A stretch of DNA of 64,000 nt, taken from positions 1-64,000 of the forward strand of contig JAKQKQ010000049.1 of the NCBI GenBank assembly GCA_029560585.1, given 5' to 3'. Below the pieces are notes generated by a model. It saw only the letters and a program-made list of their open reading frames with translations. It did not search any database and was not told the origin of the DNA. Shown here piece after piece: positions 55,701-62,714 of this stretch. Position numbers and translations under genes: made by a program. This stretch comes from Verrucomicrobiota bacterium. GTDB taxonomy: Bacteria; Verrucomicrobiota; Verrucomicrobiia; JADLBR01. Numbering within the stretch: the first letter of the stretch is position 1; the number at the start of each line of letters is the position of its first letter.

Positions 55701-58700
55701 CCATCGGAGGGGAGCACGGCCGTGAAATCCCAGCCCAGGGGCTGCACGCCAAGCCGGGAGCCGCCGGGACCCCACAGGCTCCACTCGCCGTAGGCAGAGG
55801 AGAGACCATCGAGGTCCATCCGCTGCCCGGCCCGGCCCTCAACGAGGAAGATTCGCCTCTGGTACGGGCCGCCGACAGCGACCTCGATGTCGGTGCCCGT
55901 GGCGACCGGTTCCGCGGCGGCCTCGTCGAGCAGGCAGAACGCGTAATCGCCCGTTTCCATGCGGTCGTCGAAGTGGATCGCGTAGGTGCCGGTCTCGGGC
56001 AGGACGATGGGGCCGCCGTTGGCCCAGAGGGAGTATCCGCTGAGGCCGGGCACCACGGTGCCCGAGGGTGTGATCAGGGACACGATCTGCCGCGAGCCGT
56101 AGTTGACCGGAGAGCGACCGTCATACCAGAGACGCTGCCCGGCGTTGCCATGAAACTGGTACAGGACGGACTGGCCCGGCTCGGCCACGGTGTCATGGAC
56201 AAGCGTGCCGACCGTGAGAGGCAAGGTGCGCGTGGTGGCCACGAGGGCCCGGAAGGTGTGGTCGTAGGCCGTCGATCCGGACGTGTTGCGCAGGAGGAGG
56301 TAGTAGGTGCCATCGGCAGGTAATGAGGCCATGAAGGAACTGGCCAGGCCGGTGCCAGCGGAGAACTCGTCGGCACCGAAAAGCTGCCACGCCTCCCCGT
56401 AGGTGTGGGGCGCGATCGATTCGACGTGGAAGAGCAGGCGCTGTCCGGCCGTGCCCTCGACGCGGTAGGCGACGGCCTCTCCGGCGCGGAGGTGGGTCGC
56501 GGCGCTCTCCCCTGTCCCGATGGGCGGGGCGGCGGACAGGTCGTGGAGGCGGAAGCTGTACGGCCCGCCGGAACCGACGTCGGCCAGGATCAGGTGATAG
56601 GTGCCGGAGACCGGGAGGCTGGTCATCTTGTAGTAATCGCCGCTGGCGGCGTGGCCGCCGATCACGACCAGATTGCCGGGCCCGACGAGGCTGGCGCGAG
56701 CCGAGGTCGGGGAGGCGCGCCCGTCGTAAAAGACCGGGAGTCCCGCGGGGGCGCGGAAGGTGTTGGTGATGGTCTGGCCGGGGGCGAGCGTGCCGCTGTA
56801 GGTCTGGTCGAAGCCCTCGGGGGCGACCGCCTCGGGTTCGGGGCCAAGCGAGGCGGGCAGGCGGAAGGACTGGGGCAGGTCGGCATCGCTCCTCGGGGTG
56901 ACCACCACTGTGTAGGCGCCGTCGGCGGGCAGCGCGTCCATGCCGTGGCCGGAGACCCCGTCCCACGAGCAATTAACCGAGCCGATCTTGCGGTTACTCG
57001 GGGAGAAGACGCTGACATAGCCCATGAGCCCGCTGGTGTTGACATGGCGCGGGTTGACGGTGAAGGCGGTCATGGCGAAACGATTCGAGGTGATCCCGAT
57101 ATCCTCGAGCCTAGCGTCGAGGGCCGGTATCATGTCGGCGAGCCAGGCGTGCTCGGTGAACATCGAGCCGGTCTCATCGACGACAAAGACCACGTCGGCC
57201 GAACCCCCGAGGGTGCCGTCCCCCGAGAGCGCCAGCGAAACGGTCGCTACGGTGCCGGTGCCGGGCGGCAGGTCGTAGGCGAGGAAGGCCGGGTCCACGT
57301 CACCGCAGGCCGTGCGGGCCGCAGCGATGGCGAATTGGGTGGCGGGTTCCGATACGAAGGCGGGGGCATGGTTGCCGGGGCTCTGGCCGACGGCGACGCA
57401 GAAGGTCTGGGTCGCCGTCCCGCCGCGGCCATCCTCGGCGCGGAGGGTGATCGTATGGACGCCGGTCTGGTGGCCAGTTGGCGACCAGATCAGGCGCGAG
57501 GCGGCAGGCTCGAGGCTCGAGGTCAGGGTCATCCCCGCAGGGCCGGAGACGAGGCTGAGAGTGACGGGGTCGCCGTCGGGATCATCGGCCTTCGGTGAGT
57601 AGGCGTACTCGGCGCCGATGTTGGCATCGACCACGGGGGTCGAGGTGAAGACGGGCGGGCGGTTGGGGGTGTCGCTGTGGACCGAGAGGGTGAAAGACTG
57701 GGTGGCGGAGGCACCGCGTCCATCCTCGACGCGGAGGGTGATGCGGTGGTTGCCGAGGTCGTCTGGACCGGGGGTCCAGACGAGGCGCGAGGTGCTAGGT
57801 TCTGGGCCCAAGGTGAGGGTCATGCCGGAGGGGGCGGCTAGCAATTGGAACGCGAGGGCGTCGCCGTCGGGATCCTGGGCGATCGCGTCGTAGCGGTACT
57901 CCGCGCCGGGGGCGGTGGTGGAACGCGGTGTGGAGGTGAAGGCGGGCGGGTGGTTTGCCGCCCCAAGGAGGGTGAGGCGATAGGAGAAGCGGACGCGGTT
58001 CGGGTTGTGGAACGCGATGGGGCGCGCGGCGGTGGAAGCGCCGGGCCCGAGGCCATCCTCGGGCAGGAGGTTCGAGAAGTCGAAGGCGGGTTTGCCGTCG
58101 GGCGTGAGGCCATCGGCGCCGAGCACGCGGACCGAGGGGTCGCTGATGCCGTCGATGACGAGGACGATCTTCCCGGCGATGGGCGCATCGCCGGAGTTCT
58201 GGAGGGCCAGATCGGCGAACAACGTCCCGGAAGTCTCGTCGAAGGAGGTGCGGTGGTAGACTGACTCAAGGTCGGCGGTGATGTCCGCAAGGCCGTCGAG
58301 GGCTTCCGGGTGGAGTACGCCGGGGGAGATCGACGGGGGCGCGGCGTTGGTGGGGAAGGCGAGGTTCGTCTGCACGAGGCTGACCGGACCGATGCGCACC
58401 GCGGTGGTGGCGTCGGCGTCCTCGTTGACGAGGCGGGCGACCAGACGCGCCCCGGTGCCTTGCGGCAGGCCCGAGATATCGATATGGACGGTGCCCGCGC
58501 CGTTGGTCATGTCCAGCAAGACTCCCGCCGCGATGGCGGGCGCCTCGCCCTCGGTGAGGTTGAGGGCTGCGTCGCGCCCGGGCGCGAAGGCGGGTACCAG
58601 TGGAACGCCGTTGGTGTCGACCAGCGCGATCTCGAGGGCGTCGTTGATCGCCTGGGGGTCGGCGGTATCGAAAGCAAGGTTGGTGAAGCTCACCGCCAGC

Positions 58701-60805
58701 ACCGAGGGGTTGGTGGGGATCAGGACCGGGGCATCGGCGACCACCAGGAAGTTGGTCTCCTCGACCAAGGCCTCCCAGGGATCGGCCACCGTGATCGCGA
58801 TCGGTTCGGCGAGGTTGGTGCCGCCGCGGTCGTCGGTGGCCATGGCCATCAGCGCGTAGTAGCCCGGCGCGGCGTTGGTCCAGATGACGGCGAACGGCGG
58901 GGCGGCGGCCGCGCCCAAGGACAGGAGGTTGGAGGCGTCGGCGGCGAAGAATGCGACGCCCGCGACGGTGCCGTCGGAATCGGCGGCCTCGACGATCAGC
59001 GGGATCCCGGCGCCCGCCTCGATGACCGCGCCATTGGTCGGCGAGACGAAGGCTGCCCGGGGCGGGTCGTTCACGACGATCAGCACGGCCTCCGATTCGG
59101 TGATGGTGCCATCGGCGTGGACGGCGACGACGGTGAGCCGATAGACGCCGGGGGCCACCTCGGTCCACCGGAATTGGTACGGCGCCTCCCCGGCCTCGCC
59201 GATCTTCTGCCCGTTGGCATGGAATTCGACCCGAGCGATCCCGTCACCCTGGACGTCCGCCGCGATGTCGATCTGCGCCGGGGCGTGGAACACCGCGCCC
59301 GGCGCGGGCGACAGGATGCTGGCGCGGGTGACGCGGCGCACCGACACCGCCACCGGCGCGGAGAGGGCCGAGCGCCCGCCATCGTCGAAGGCGAGCGCGG
59401 TGAGCGAGTAATCGCCCGCGCCCACGCCTGGCCATTCGAAGGCGAAATCCTCCGGCCCCGCGACGCCGAGGATCCAGTTGCTCTCGCCGGAGGCGGCGCG
59501 GTACTCGACGCGCAAGACCCACCCGTCCGCGTCGGCTGCCCAGGCGCGCAGGCGGATGTCGGCGGGAGCGTCGAACCGCGCGCCGCCGGCCGGCTCGACG
59601 ATGCGCACCTCGGGGGGCCGATTCAACTCGCCGCAGGAGGCGAAGCCCAGGAATTCGACGGTGATCCGGTTCTCCTTCGAGATCTGGTAGGAGATCACGC
59701 GGACGCGCGCGACGCCGACGGCGCGATAGGCGGCGTTGTTGCCGCCGCCGCGCACCTGGTCCCAGACGGGCACGAGGATCTCCCGGCCGATGAGCCCATC
59801 AAGGGCATCGCGCACCTGGCCGCTGTTCTTGACGCCGGGACAGCCCTGGATCCAGTCACCAAAACCGATGGCGGTGTCGGCCGGGTCGTCAGGGTTGGTG
59901 TAATGCTCGCTGTCGCCGGGCGGGGTGAGGCTCGCCACAAGGGTCGGCACGCTCGGGCTGCCGGACCAGGTGAGCCAGCCGAAATTGCCCGGCCGCGTGC
60001 CGTTGAGGATGTCGCGCAGCACGTCGCCAGGCCGCGCCGAGATCACGCCCTCAAGGGAAAGCGCGATAGGATAGAGGTGGCCGTCATCGCCGAAGCGCAG
60101 CGGAACGCGGTGCAGCCGGACCTCGTCGAGGGCAAGGGCGGCGCCCCCGGCGCCAGCCAGCGGCCCCATGCGCAGCGCGCCCGCGCCGCCAGTCCAGTTC
60201 GACAAAGCTCCACTGGCCTCGGGCCACGTGTCGACGTAGAGTGATGCGCACCCCGCTGCCGCGTCCGCGGCGGCCACCACCGAATGCCAGCGCCCGTCGT
60301 CGAGACGCAGCGCGCGCACCCCGCCGCCCAGGGCAACCTCCTCGGCCCCGTCGCGCCAGCGCAGCCGCGCCCGCGCTTCCCCATCGATGCCGATGTCCCA
60401 CCCCCGCCCGTCGGCCCCCTCCCAGCCAAACAGCGTGCCCCCCGCGCCAAAGTTTGTACCGGCGACCCACAGCGATGCGCCGAATCCGTTCGATCCCAGC
60501 GTGACCGGCAATTCGGCAAACGACACCCGCGCCCCGGGCGTGAGCCGCAGCGCCTGACCCTCCCACCCAGGCACGATGGCATCGGCCGAAAAATTCGTCA
60601 GCGCGCCGTCGCAGCCGTTGCCGCTGGCGTCCGGCAGGCGGTTCGTGGCCACACCCTCCATCGGCCACCAGCCCGCAAGATCCCCCGCGGGAGCGCTATC
60701 GGGATCCGTGCCCCACGAATCAAGTCCTGCCGCGAAAACCATCAGCACGCCAAACGCCAGAACCGGGCTAAGCGCCCGCCAGTTGGAGGTAATCCTCAAC
60801 GCCAT
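46793..60805 (-). CDS. Giant secreted RHS protein with LamG, Ig-like, He_PIG, split VWA and PPC-like repeats
   Basis: A 4670-residue exported protein, signal peptide at about 10-30 (LSPVLAFGVLMVFAAGLDSW). Approximate domains: LamG 45-240; an unnamed domain 245-395 (GDVLRDILNGTRPGNFGWL, LVPVWDQVRGGGNNAAYR); three Ig-like domains 398-680; two He_PIG repeats 950-1140; first half of a VWA domain 1165-1255 (VVFVVDETGSMFTEHAW); PPC-like repeats 1255-2070; second half of VWA 2072-2250 (QEDGYCALDLAMNSL, NFILLSDNDHFFG, ALGVDADGNAYLPDG); nine He_PIG repeats 2300-3180; a linker; RHS/YD repeats 3350-4585; tip of about 80 residues after WVDPSGF. GGAGG lies 10 bases before the ATG. It looks like a surface-displayed effector carrier; secretion route and tip activity are unknown. 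DUF4288 follows 6 bases downstream. Confidence 0.9.
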   Translation of the reverse strand: MALRITSNWRALSPVLAFGVLMVFAAGLDSWGTDPDSAPAGDLAGWWPMEGVATNRLPDASGNGCDGALTNFSADAIVPGWEGQALRLTPGARVSFAELPVTLGSNGFGASLWVAGTNFGAGGTLFGWEGADGRGWDIGIDGEARARLRWRDGAEEVALGGGVRALRLDDGRWHSVVAAADAAAGCASLYVDTWPEASGALSNWTGGAGALRMGPLAGAGGAALALDEVRLHRVPLRFGDDGHLYPIALSLEGVISARPGDVLRDILNGTRPGNFGWLTWSGSPSVPTLVASLTPPGDSEHYTNPDDPADTAIGFGDWIQGCPGVKNSGQVRDALDGLIGREILVPVWDQVRGGGNNAAYRAVGVARVRVISYQISKENRITVEFLGFASCGELNRPPEVRIVEPAGGARFDAPADIRLRAWAADADGWVLRVEYRAASGESNWILGVAGPEDFAFEWPGVGAGDYSLTALAFDDGGRSALSAPVAVSVRRVTRASILSPAPGAVFHAPAQIDIAADVQGDGIARVEFHANGQKIGEAGEAPYQFRWTEVAPGVYRLTVVAVHADGTITESEAVLIVVNDPPRAAFVSPTNGAVIEAGAGIPLIVEAADSDGTVAGVAFFAADASNLLSLGAAAAPPFAVIWTNAAPGYYALMAMATDDRGGTNLAEPIAITVADPWEALVEETNFLVVADAPVLIPTNPSVLAVSFTNLAFDTADPQAINDALEIALVDTNGVPLVPAFAPGRDAALNLTEGEAPAIAAGVLLDMTNGAGTVHIDISGLPQGTGARLVARLVNEDADATTAVRIGPVSLVQTNLAFPTNAAPPSISPGVLHPEALDGLADITADLESVYHRTSFDETSGTLFADLALQNSGDAPIAGKIVLVIDGISDPSVRVLGADGLTPDGKPAFDFSNLLPEDGLGPGASTAARPIAFHNPNRVRFSYRLTLLGAANHPPAFTSTPRSTTAPGAEYRYDAIAQDPDGDALAFQLLAAPSGMTLTLGPEPSTSRLVWTPGPDDLGNHRITLRVEDGRGASATQSFTLSVHSDTPNRPPVFTSTPVVDANIGAEYAYSPKADDPDGDPVTLSLVSGPAGMTLTSSLEPAASRLIWSPTGHQTGVHTITLRAEDGRGGTATQTFCVAVGQSPGNHAPAFVSEPATQFAIAAARTACGDVDPAFLAYDLPPGTGTVATVSLALSGDGTLGGSADVVFVVDETGSMFTEHAWLADMIPALDARLEDIGITSNRFAMTAFTVNPRHVNTSGLMGYVSVFSPSNRKIGSVNCSWDGVSGHGMDALPADGAYTVVVTPRSDADLPQSFRLPASLGPEPEAVAPEGFDQTYSGTLAPGQTITNTFRAPAGLPVFYDGRASPTSARASLVGPGNLVVIGGHAASGDYYKMTSLPVSGTYHLILADVGSGGPYSFRLHDLSAAPPIGTGESAATHLRAGEAVAYRVEGTAGQRLLFHVESIAPHTYGEAWQLFGADEFSAGTGLASSFMASLPADGTYYLLLRNTSGSTAYDHTFRALVATTRTLPLTVGTLVHDTVAEPGQSVLYQFHGNAGQRLWYDGRSPVNYGSRQIVSLITPSGTVVPGLSGYSLWANGGPIVLPETGTYAIHFDDRMETGDYAFCLLDEAAAEPVATGTDIEVAVGGPYQRRIFLVEGRAGQRMDLDGLSSAYGEWSLWGPGGSRLGVQPLGWDFTAVLPSDGTYTLAIDNGSANPITYRFRATVTDPVPVTASGFGTVYSGAIAAANEEHRYTLHAPAGLRVYFDGITADSSQLQAYLLAPNGSAAIGATAANADRGPVVLPQSGAYTLVVTGAQPGNYAVRILDLSDAPLLTPGVETTGTLDPGLGAVAYRVQGAAGHRLFIDKLPGTSTVGHWNLYGPDNKQIDSEYGTVSLDTTLPCAEPCVLVIAGNTAAAISYDFRATFPEDAFIPAQTDRTIAGSLANPGDRHVYHFTAGAGERIYFDGRVAASAAIKCYLYSPKGVSLLGVLSPSPSADVGPMTLPESGTYALLVYGGDATGDYAFRLHTRAAARPVGEALAGDLFAPPDALVYRFEAKAGQALRLEPFFGTAQTAAWTSEHALDLYSAFGQEDGYCALDLAMNSLAFRPEAAKNFILLSDNDHFFGYRPYLTTNVMLEGLRALNAPLNSVVNAEFADALGNRALGVDADGNAYLPDGAGGYTTSTNGVFIGPIFEGHTSDDVKRTYVDLSWASGGGSWDLTQVSQGGPLMAQSLTRAFVDIKAEEILRQLAVVDLRCSDATVGFENLTGPLYGMTPGRTAAFDVRLTAPEDARSFELLFVHPGTGRLLGSIPVSMSQRYRYGARAVDPDGDPLAYALLEGPDGATIDPATGDIAWVPTAPGTYAFAIRTDDGQGASATQRFQLEVTAGTANQNPAITSQPPTLADVGRNYGYQLRAEDPDGHPLTWFLVEGPDGMALHSSFGDPRSAFISWSPSPDQTGAYPVTIRVIDGRGGEATQSFTLEAAVEALNRNPVFDSFPQTTALPNTQYRYDIAVSDPDHDAITVTLALAPEGMILSSSSASSAFLLPSSIIWSPTGDQIGTHTIILRATDARGAVTLQPFQLTVGSANHAPVILSVAPSQAVADLPYEYRLRARDPDGDAISFRLDSPPPGDFDFDATTGILRFRPTTGEIGTHPIEITALDGHNGESIQSYTLAVVADASNDPPVITSTPSTRVRFGDTWSYQPTVHDPNGDPLSFQILQSPAGMTLSSSYSSSSPTFIWTPTSSQLGSHPVTLRFSDGRGAPAEQTFTIQVFSGDPNADPEITSVPITAAIVRQPYSCPILASDPDGDPLSYILESAPAGMIVSSALISWTPTDDDLGSHEIILHVLDNLGGLATQSFTLTVRGANLPPAITSTPPTTAALDHLYQYKIQAQDPEGDPITFQLLTAPSGMALSSSLGDPRSALVSWTPDSSQLGVQAIELLAQDPHGGITAQRFEIFVSPTAPNEMPTIGGDPPLGVNPGDLYSWTITASDPEEGEVTFRLQDAPEGMTIDPVTGELRWQTALTTEGDHRVTIVAEDPDGGAAILSFTIRVAPNDAPFFVSEPLATAIGGTAYRYTLRAHDPDGDFLTFTILSGPQGMEIDSSLGDPSSALLSWSSSPSQIGTSHPITIEVSDGRGGTATQSFTLAVVADADVPRVLLSASSDLIKKGETVSFFIHASDNAGIQSLGLALDGTPVPIQFNGAKITFPNPGLFDVVATAIDAAGLTGSASVQIRVIDPEDSEGPFVDLPTAQFPTNGVIDVATAVRGTVRDEALEYWRLEVAPMDLVSLDNVAAHDPDYRLLASGTANLDNGPLGTLDPTVLANDSYVLRLIARDVNGRTEAAAVILSVVGELKPGRFTFAITDLNLPLAGIPIQITRVYDTLDASRSEDFGHGWRLQFRQGRVRESVPKSSLEAQGVPAIFAANPFKTGARVTLTHPDGRRVGFTFLPTLQETSEGAGAGLFGTTWQPRFVPDRGVLDTLEVDDATLSIDPDGSVYHYLFHLPYNPSVYRLTTRDGRTYRYSESDGLLDVTDRNGNALTFSDDAITHSSGDSITFSRDALGRITAIQTPDGKAIQYAYDPNGDLVGVTDRADNTTTYIYKQTHPHYLDRIIDPLNRPTTRTEYDEEGRITRVIDAEGNATEIDIDMAALQETITDPLGHPRTYFYDERGNVVRELDALNGLTRRTFDDNNNLLSATDPLGHTRTWTYDARGNPLTESDGLGNTTRRTFNAQNLPLTQVDPMGNTTVNTYDAAGNRLFRKDGAGNTVSAQYDSRRLPMRLTDPEGNAFSLENDDAGNLVTLRDPANGAYEFTYDAMGNPVTLTDPLGRVSRLGYDAEGRVIARTDPEGGITRTEYDAAGQKTAEIDPRGHRTEHRYDERGNLIEAIFPDDTPGNLADNPRIKRRHDDLGNTIAVADENGRFTRHVRDALGRLIATIHPDGTDEDFAEEPDPAGLADNPTERKEWDAAGRLSAEIDARGNRTEFEYDAANRMILRRDALGHETTYRHDAAGRQIAVTDPLGRVAQTLFDGAGRETATIFADGTRESRAFDGRGNVVKRTDPAGRDTRFEYSFLNELTAVIDALGQRTAYERDAVGNLVREIDANGHERKYEYDGNRRRTAMVLPRGQRSETIHDPAGNPITNITFNGEAIAMAYDPRNRLTERRIPDGATHGFTYTPTGKRETFTAPRGTITWTYDERDRLKSRTEPDGRQIGYTYDAAGNALTVTTPSGTVTYSFDALNRLEAVVDTDGATTAYRYNPVGSLIETLFPNGVAETRTFDPLNRLLYLENRKGDGSVITSHRYTLDANGNRMAVEEHAGRFLEYQYDALDRLTQEKITDPVTGNRTADYLYDPVGNRLSRTVVGQPGSGLTTYDYDDNDRLLTESLAGTNIVYGWDDAGRLLSKTSDGQNPTTNQWNALDHLKSVTSPSSAVQFHYDADNIRVSKTVDGSETRFLIDQNRPFQEVLEEYLPGGTLTARYTHGLDLISQTRGGSRNYYHVDGLGNTRALSNALKNVTDTYAYEAFGTLIARSGTEINSFLYIGEQRDLETGFTYLRARHMDSAIGRFLSRDPYDGNPIIPLSLHDFLYVDANPIMWVDPSGFVKIPPPTGRPNTWGNEYLTLTADKFISLFLKASVRTVFPGEALGIEVRALLAMSGKIGDTCRKLLTNLEYRK
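51340..53900 (-). repeat. Nine tandem He_PIG (Ig-like) repeats in the giant RHS gene
   Basis: Each unit of about 95 residues follows the plan NxxPxITSxP ... YxYxxxAxDPDGDPLxFxLxxxPxGM ... ISWTPxxxQxGxHxIxIxxxDGRGGxATQSFTLxV. Three units carry the same short insert SSLGDPRSALVSW / SSFGDPRSAFISW / SSLGDPSSALLSW between two strands, and others carry Ser-rich inserts. Two more He_PIG units lie upstream of the VWA domain (about 57380-57960). Confidence 0.8.
53161..53205. repeat. Simple-sequence insert TGGAAGATGGAAGAAGGAAGG inside an He_PIG unit
   Basis: A purine-rich, GGAAG-type word run on the plus strand that codes the Ser/Leu-rich insert SSSASSAFLLPSSIIW on the minus strand. Neighbouring He_PIG units have a shorter loop here. 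Confidence 0.4.
54590..57050 (-). repeat. PPC-like repeat array inserted in the VWA domain
   Basis: Seven full units of about 95-105 residues plus a partial unit at each end. Units carry a YRVxGxAGQRLxFDG strand pair, an LxxPxG strand and an LPxSGTYxLxxxxxxxGxYxFRLxD end, as in bacterial pre-peptidase C-terminal (PPC) beta-sandwiches. The first unit lacks its N-terminal half, and the last lacks its C-terminal half. The array separates the N-terminal and C-terminal halves of a VWA domain. Confidence 0.7.
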
Positions 60806-61306
60806 AACTCACCGCCTCCCCTCCATCCGGTCATCCCCCGCGCGGCCCTCCGCACACGAAACACGCCCCACATCGTCGCGAGGACAACTCCCGGACCTGT
60901 TCTTTCCCGCCATGATCGGAGCCAGAAACCTCCAGCCCAAACCCCCAGTTACACGGGCATTTGTAACCCGCGCAAGGAAAATGTGCGCCGCACGCGGCCA
61001 CGCCCAAAAATCTCACATCGAACCAATGCCATACAACGTTCCATGTCGACGAGTGCCCGGCAGCGACAACAAGCCCGGACACTTTACAGCTCGCAAGGCT
61101 GTGAAATGTCCGGGCTAGATGGCACGAGTTATCGCTCTGACTTATACTGGAATTCAGGTTTCTTTCGTGTCTGGGCGTCGATTCGGGCCCCACACGGCGA
61201 CCGGGTGGCCTCGCCAGTGCTCGGCTCCATCGCCGCGAGCCATCACACGATACACCGAACCATCAAGCGCCGCGCGCATTGCTCAGCCCATCAGCCGGCT
61301 GAGGAG
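60806..61306. other. Gap upstream of the giant RHS gene
   Basis: No gene is supported. It should contain the promoter of the giant RHS gene; no -35/-10 pair could be fixed. The family-1 palindrome (copy C) is at 61073-61117. Confidence 0.45.
61073..61117. repeat. Intergenic palindrome, family 1 (copy C)
   Basis: AGCCCGGACA-CTTTACAGC-TCGCAAG-GCTGTGAAA-TGTCCGGGCT. The two outer 10-base arms pair perfectly and the inner 9-base arms pair except for one position, with a 7-base loop. It has the same plan as 152-193 and 28496-28535. Confidence 0.65.
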
Positions 61307-61456
61307 TCAGATTCTGCCGAGCGTCAAGAGTATGGCGTTGCCCATGACATCGACTGCGGTCCCAATCGTATTGGCGCGGACCGCGACCATACCCGTGTTC
61401 GCAAACATAGCGGAAAAGGGCAGGACAAGAAGATCGTCGCCGAATCGTCGTTCCAT
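61307..61456 (-). CDS. Doubtful 49-residue hydrophobic ORF after uxaC
   Basis: The frame reads MERRFGDDLLVLPFSAMFAN, then TGMVAVRANTIGTAVDVMGN and AILLTLGRI. It has a protein-like mix with two hydrophobic stretches and begins 13 bases after the uxaC stop. It may be a small membrane protein or a remnant of a larger gene; no family was recognised. The start is not supported by a strong ribosome site. Confidence 0.3.
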   Translation of the reverse strand: MERRFGDDLLVLPFSAMFANTGMVAVRANTIGTAVDVMGNAILLTLGRI

Positions 61457-61469
61457 CTGCCGCCGTCCC

Positions 61470-62714
61470 TCATCCCCCCGCCCCCGCTCCCAAGACCCAC
61501 TCGCGGGCATTGCCAAGAGCGATGCCCCGCACTAGATCATCGACCATCCTTTCATCCTCCGGCATCTCGCCGCGCTCCACCCTCTCGCCCAGCCAGTCGC
61601 ACAGCACCCGCCGGAAATATTCGTGTCGCACCATCGATAGGGGACTGCGCGAATCTGTTGTCATGCCGATGAACGTCGAGAGCAATCCATGGTTGGCCAG
61701 CGCATCGAGGTGATGCCGGATCCCGAGCGCGTGATCATTGTACCACCATGCGGGCCCGAGCTGGATCTTGCCGCGAACGCCATCTTCGGCGAACGAGCCG
61801 GTGAGGGTCGCGAGGGCCTCATAGTCGGCCGGATTCACGGGGTAGAGCACCGTCCGAGGCAGACAGCCCTCCCTTTCCAGCTCATCGAGAAACCCGCACA
61901 GGCGCGGGATATCGCAGCTGTTGCCGATGGTGGCATAGCCGCCCGCCGGACCGGCCAGTCCCCTCAGGCGCGTGCTCGTCTGGCGCCGCGCGCCAATATG
62001 GAGCTGCATGATCCAATTTCGCCGAGCGTATTCCCGGCCGAAAAATTGCAGCGTCTCCGACTCAAATCCAAGGATGGCATGATCGGCGAGCCTGCAGCCC
62101 ATTTTGTCGAAGGCGTCCATCGTGGCGACCATCGTCACCCGATCGGGCGCCGTCAGATCGTCCACGCGCAATGACGGGAGCACGCGGGATCCGAAATCCG
62201 ATCTCGCCAGCCGGGCGTGGGCACCAAGGTCGTCCGCCGGCCGATCGGATGTGCACAGGCACTCGACATTGGCGCGCGCGATCAGCCCCCGCGCCGAGTA
62301 ACCGTCGGCATGAAGCATGGCGTTGCATTTCTCCCAGATATGATCGGCTGACTCGGGCGACAGTAACTCCGAGATGCCAAAGTAACGCTTCAACTCCAGC
62401 GCCGTCCAATGAAACAGGGGGTTACCGAGGGTCTGTGGCACTGTCGCCGCCCACGCGTCGAATCTCTCGCGGTCCGTCGCATCGCCCGTAATAAGCCGTT
62501 CGGGCACACCCGCGATGCGCATGGCGCGATGCTTGTACGGATCGTTGGCGATCCAAACCCCCGTGATGTTATCAAACGTCCGGTCATCGGCCAAGTCGCG
62601 CGCATCGATGTGATTATGAAAATCGATGATCGGCAATCCCTCGGCAATGCCGTGGTATAGCCGCCGCGCAACCGATCCCTTCAACAGGAAATCCTCGTGG
62701 ATGAACTCTTTCAT
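61470..62714 (-). CDS. uxaC: Glucuronate isomerase, compact form
   Basis: Isomerises D-glucuronate to fructuronate and D-galacturonate to tagaturonate, the first step of uronate use. The 414 residues align with UxaC along the full length: MKEFIHEDFLLKGSVARRLY, the metal motif IIDFHNHIDARDLADD, KHRAMRIAGVPERLITGDA, GNPLFHWTALELKRYFGI, RRNWIMQLHIGARR, GKIQLGPAWWYNDHALGI, IGMTTDSRSPLSMVRHEYFR. It is about 55 residues shorter than the E. coli enzyme, because two helical inserts are reduced (before MGCRLADH and between ADHAILGF and FFGREYA). Its ATG overlaps the stop of the GH28 gene (ATGA), so pectin cleavage and galacturonate entry are coupled. Confidence 0.92.
   Translation of the reverse strand: MKEFIHEDFLLKGSVARRLYHGIAEGLPIIDFHNHIDARDLADDRTFDNITGVWIANDPYKHRAMRIAGVPERLITGDATDRERFDAWAATVPQTLGNPLFHWTALELKRYFGISELLSPESADHIWEKCNAMLHADGYSARGLIARANVECLCTSDRPADDLGAHARLARSDFGSRVLPSLRVDDLTAPDRVTMVATMDAFDKMGCRLADHAILGFESETLQFFGREYARRNWIMQLHIGARRQTSTRLRGLAGPAGGYATIGNSCDIPRLCGFLDELEREGCLPRTVLYPVNPADYEALATLTGSFAEDGVRGKIQLGPAWWYNDHALGIRHHLDALANHGLLSTFIGMTTDSRSPLSMVRHEYFRRVLCDWLGERVERGEMPEDERMVDDLVRGIALGNAREWVLGAGAGG

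Noticed and set aside
51340-57960. CRISPR-like or mobile repeats suspected from the dense repetition
   Set aside because: The repetition is explained by protein domain repeats (He_PIG and PPC-like) that keep frame; there are no short identical direct repeats with spacers.
46793-60805. Type VI secretion or Tc-toxin locus around the RHS genes
   Set aside because: No VgrG, PAAR, Hcp, TcB-like or EagR genes are in the window, and the giant protein has a Sec signal peptide.
61119-61535. Plus-strand frame of 138 codons opposite the uxaC end
   Set aside because: Ser/Arg/Pro-rich, crosses the antiparallel uxaC gene, and carries no motif.
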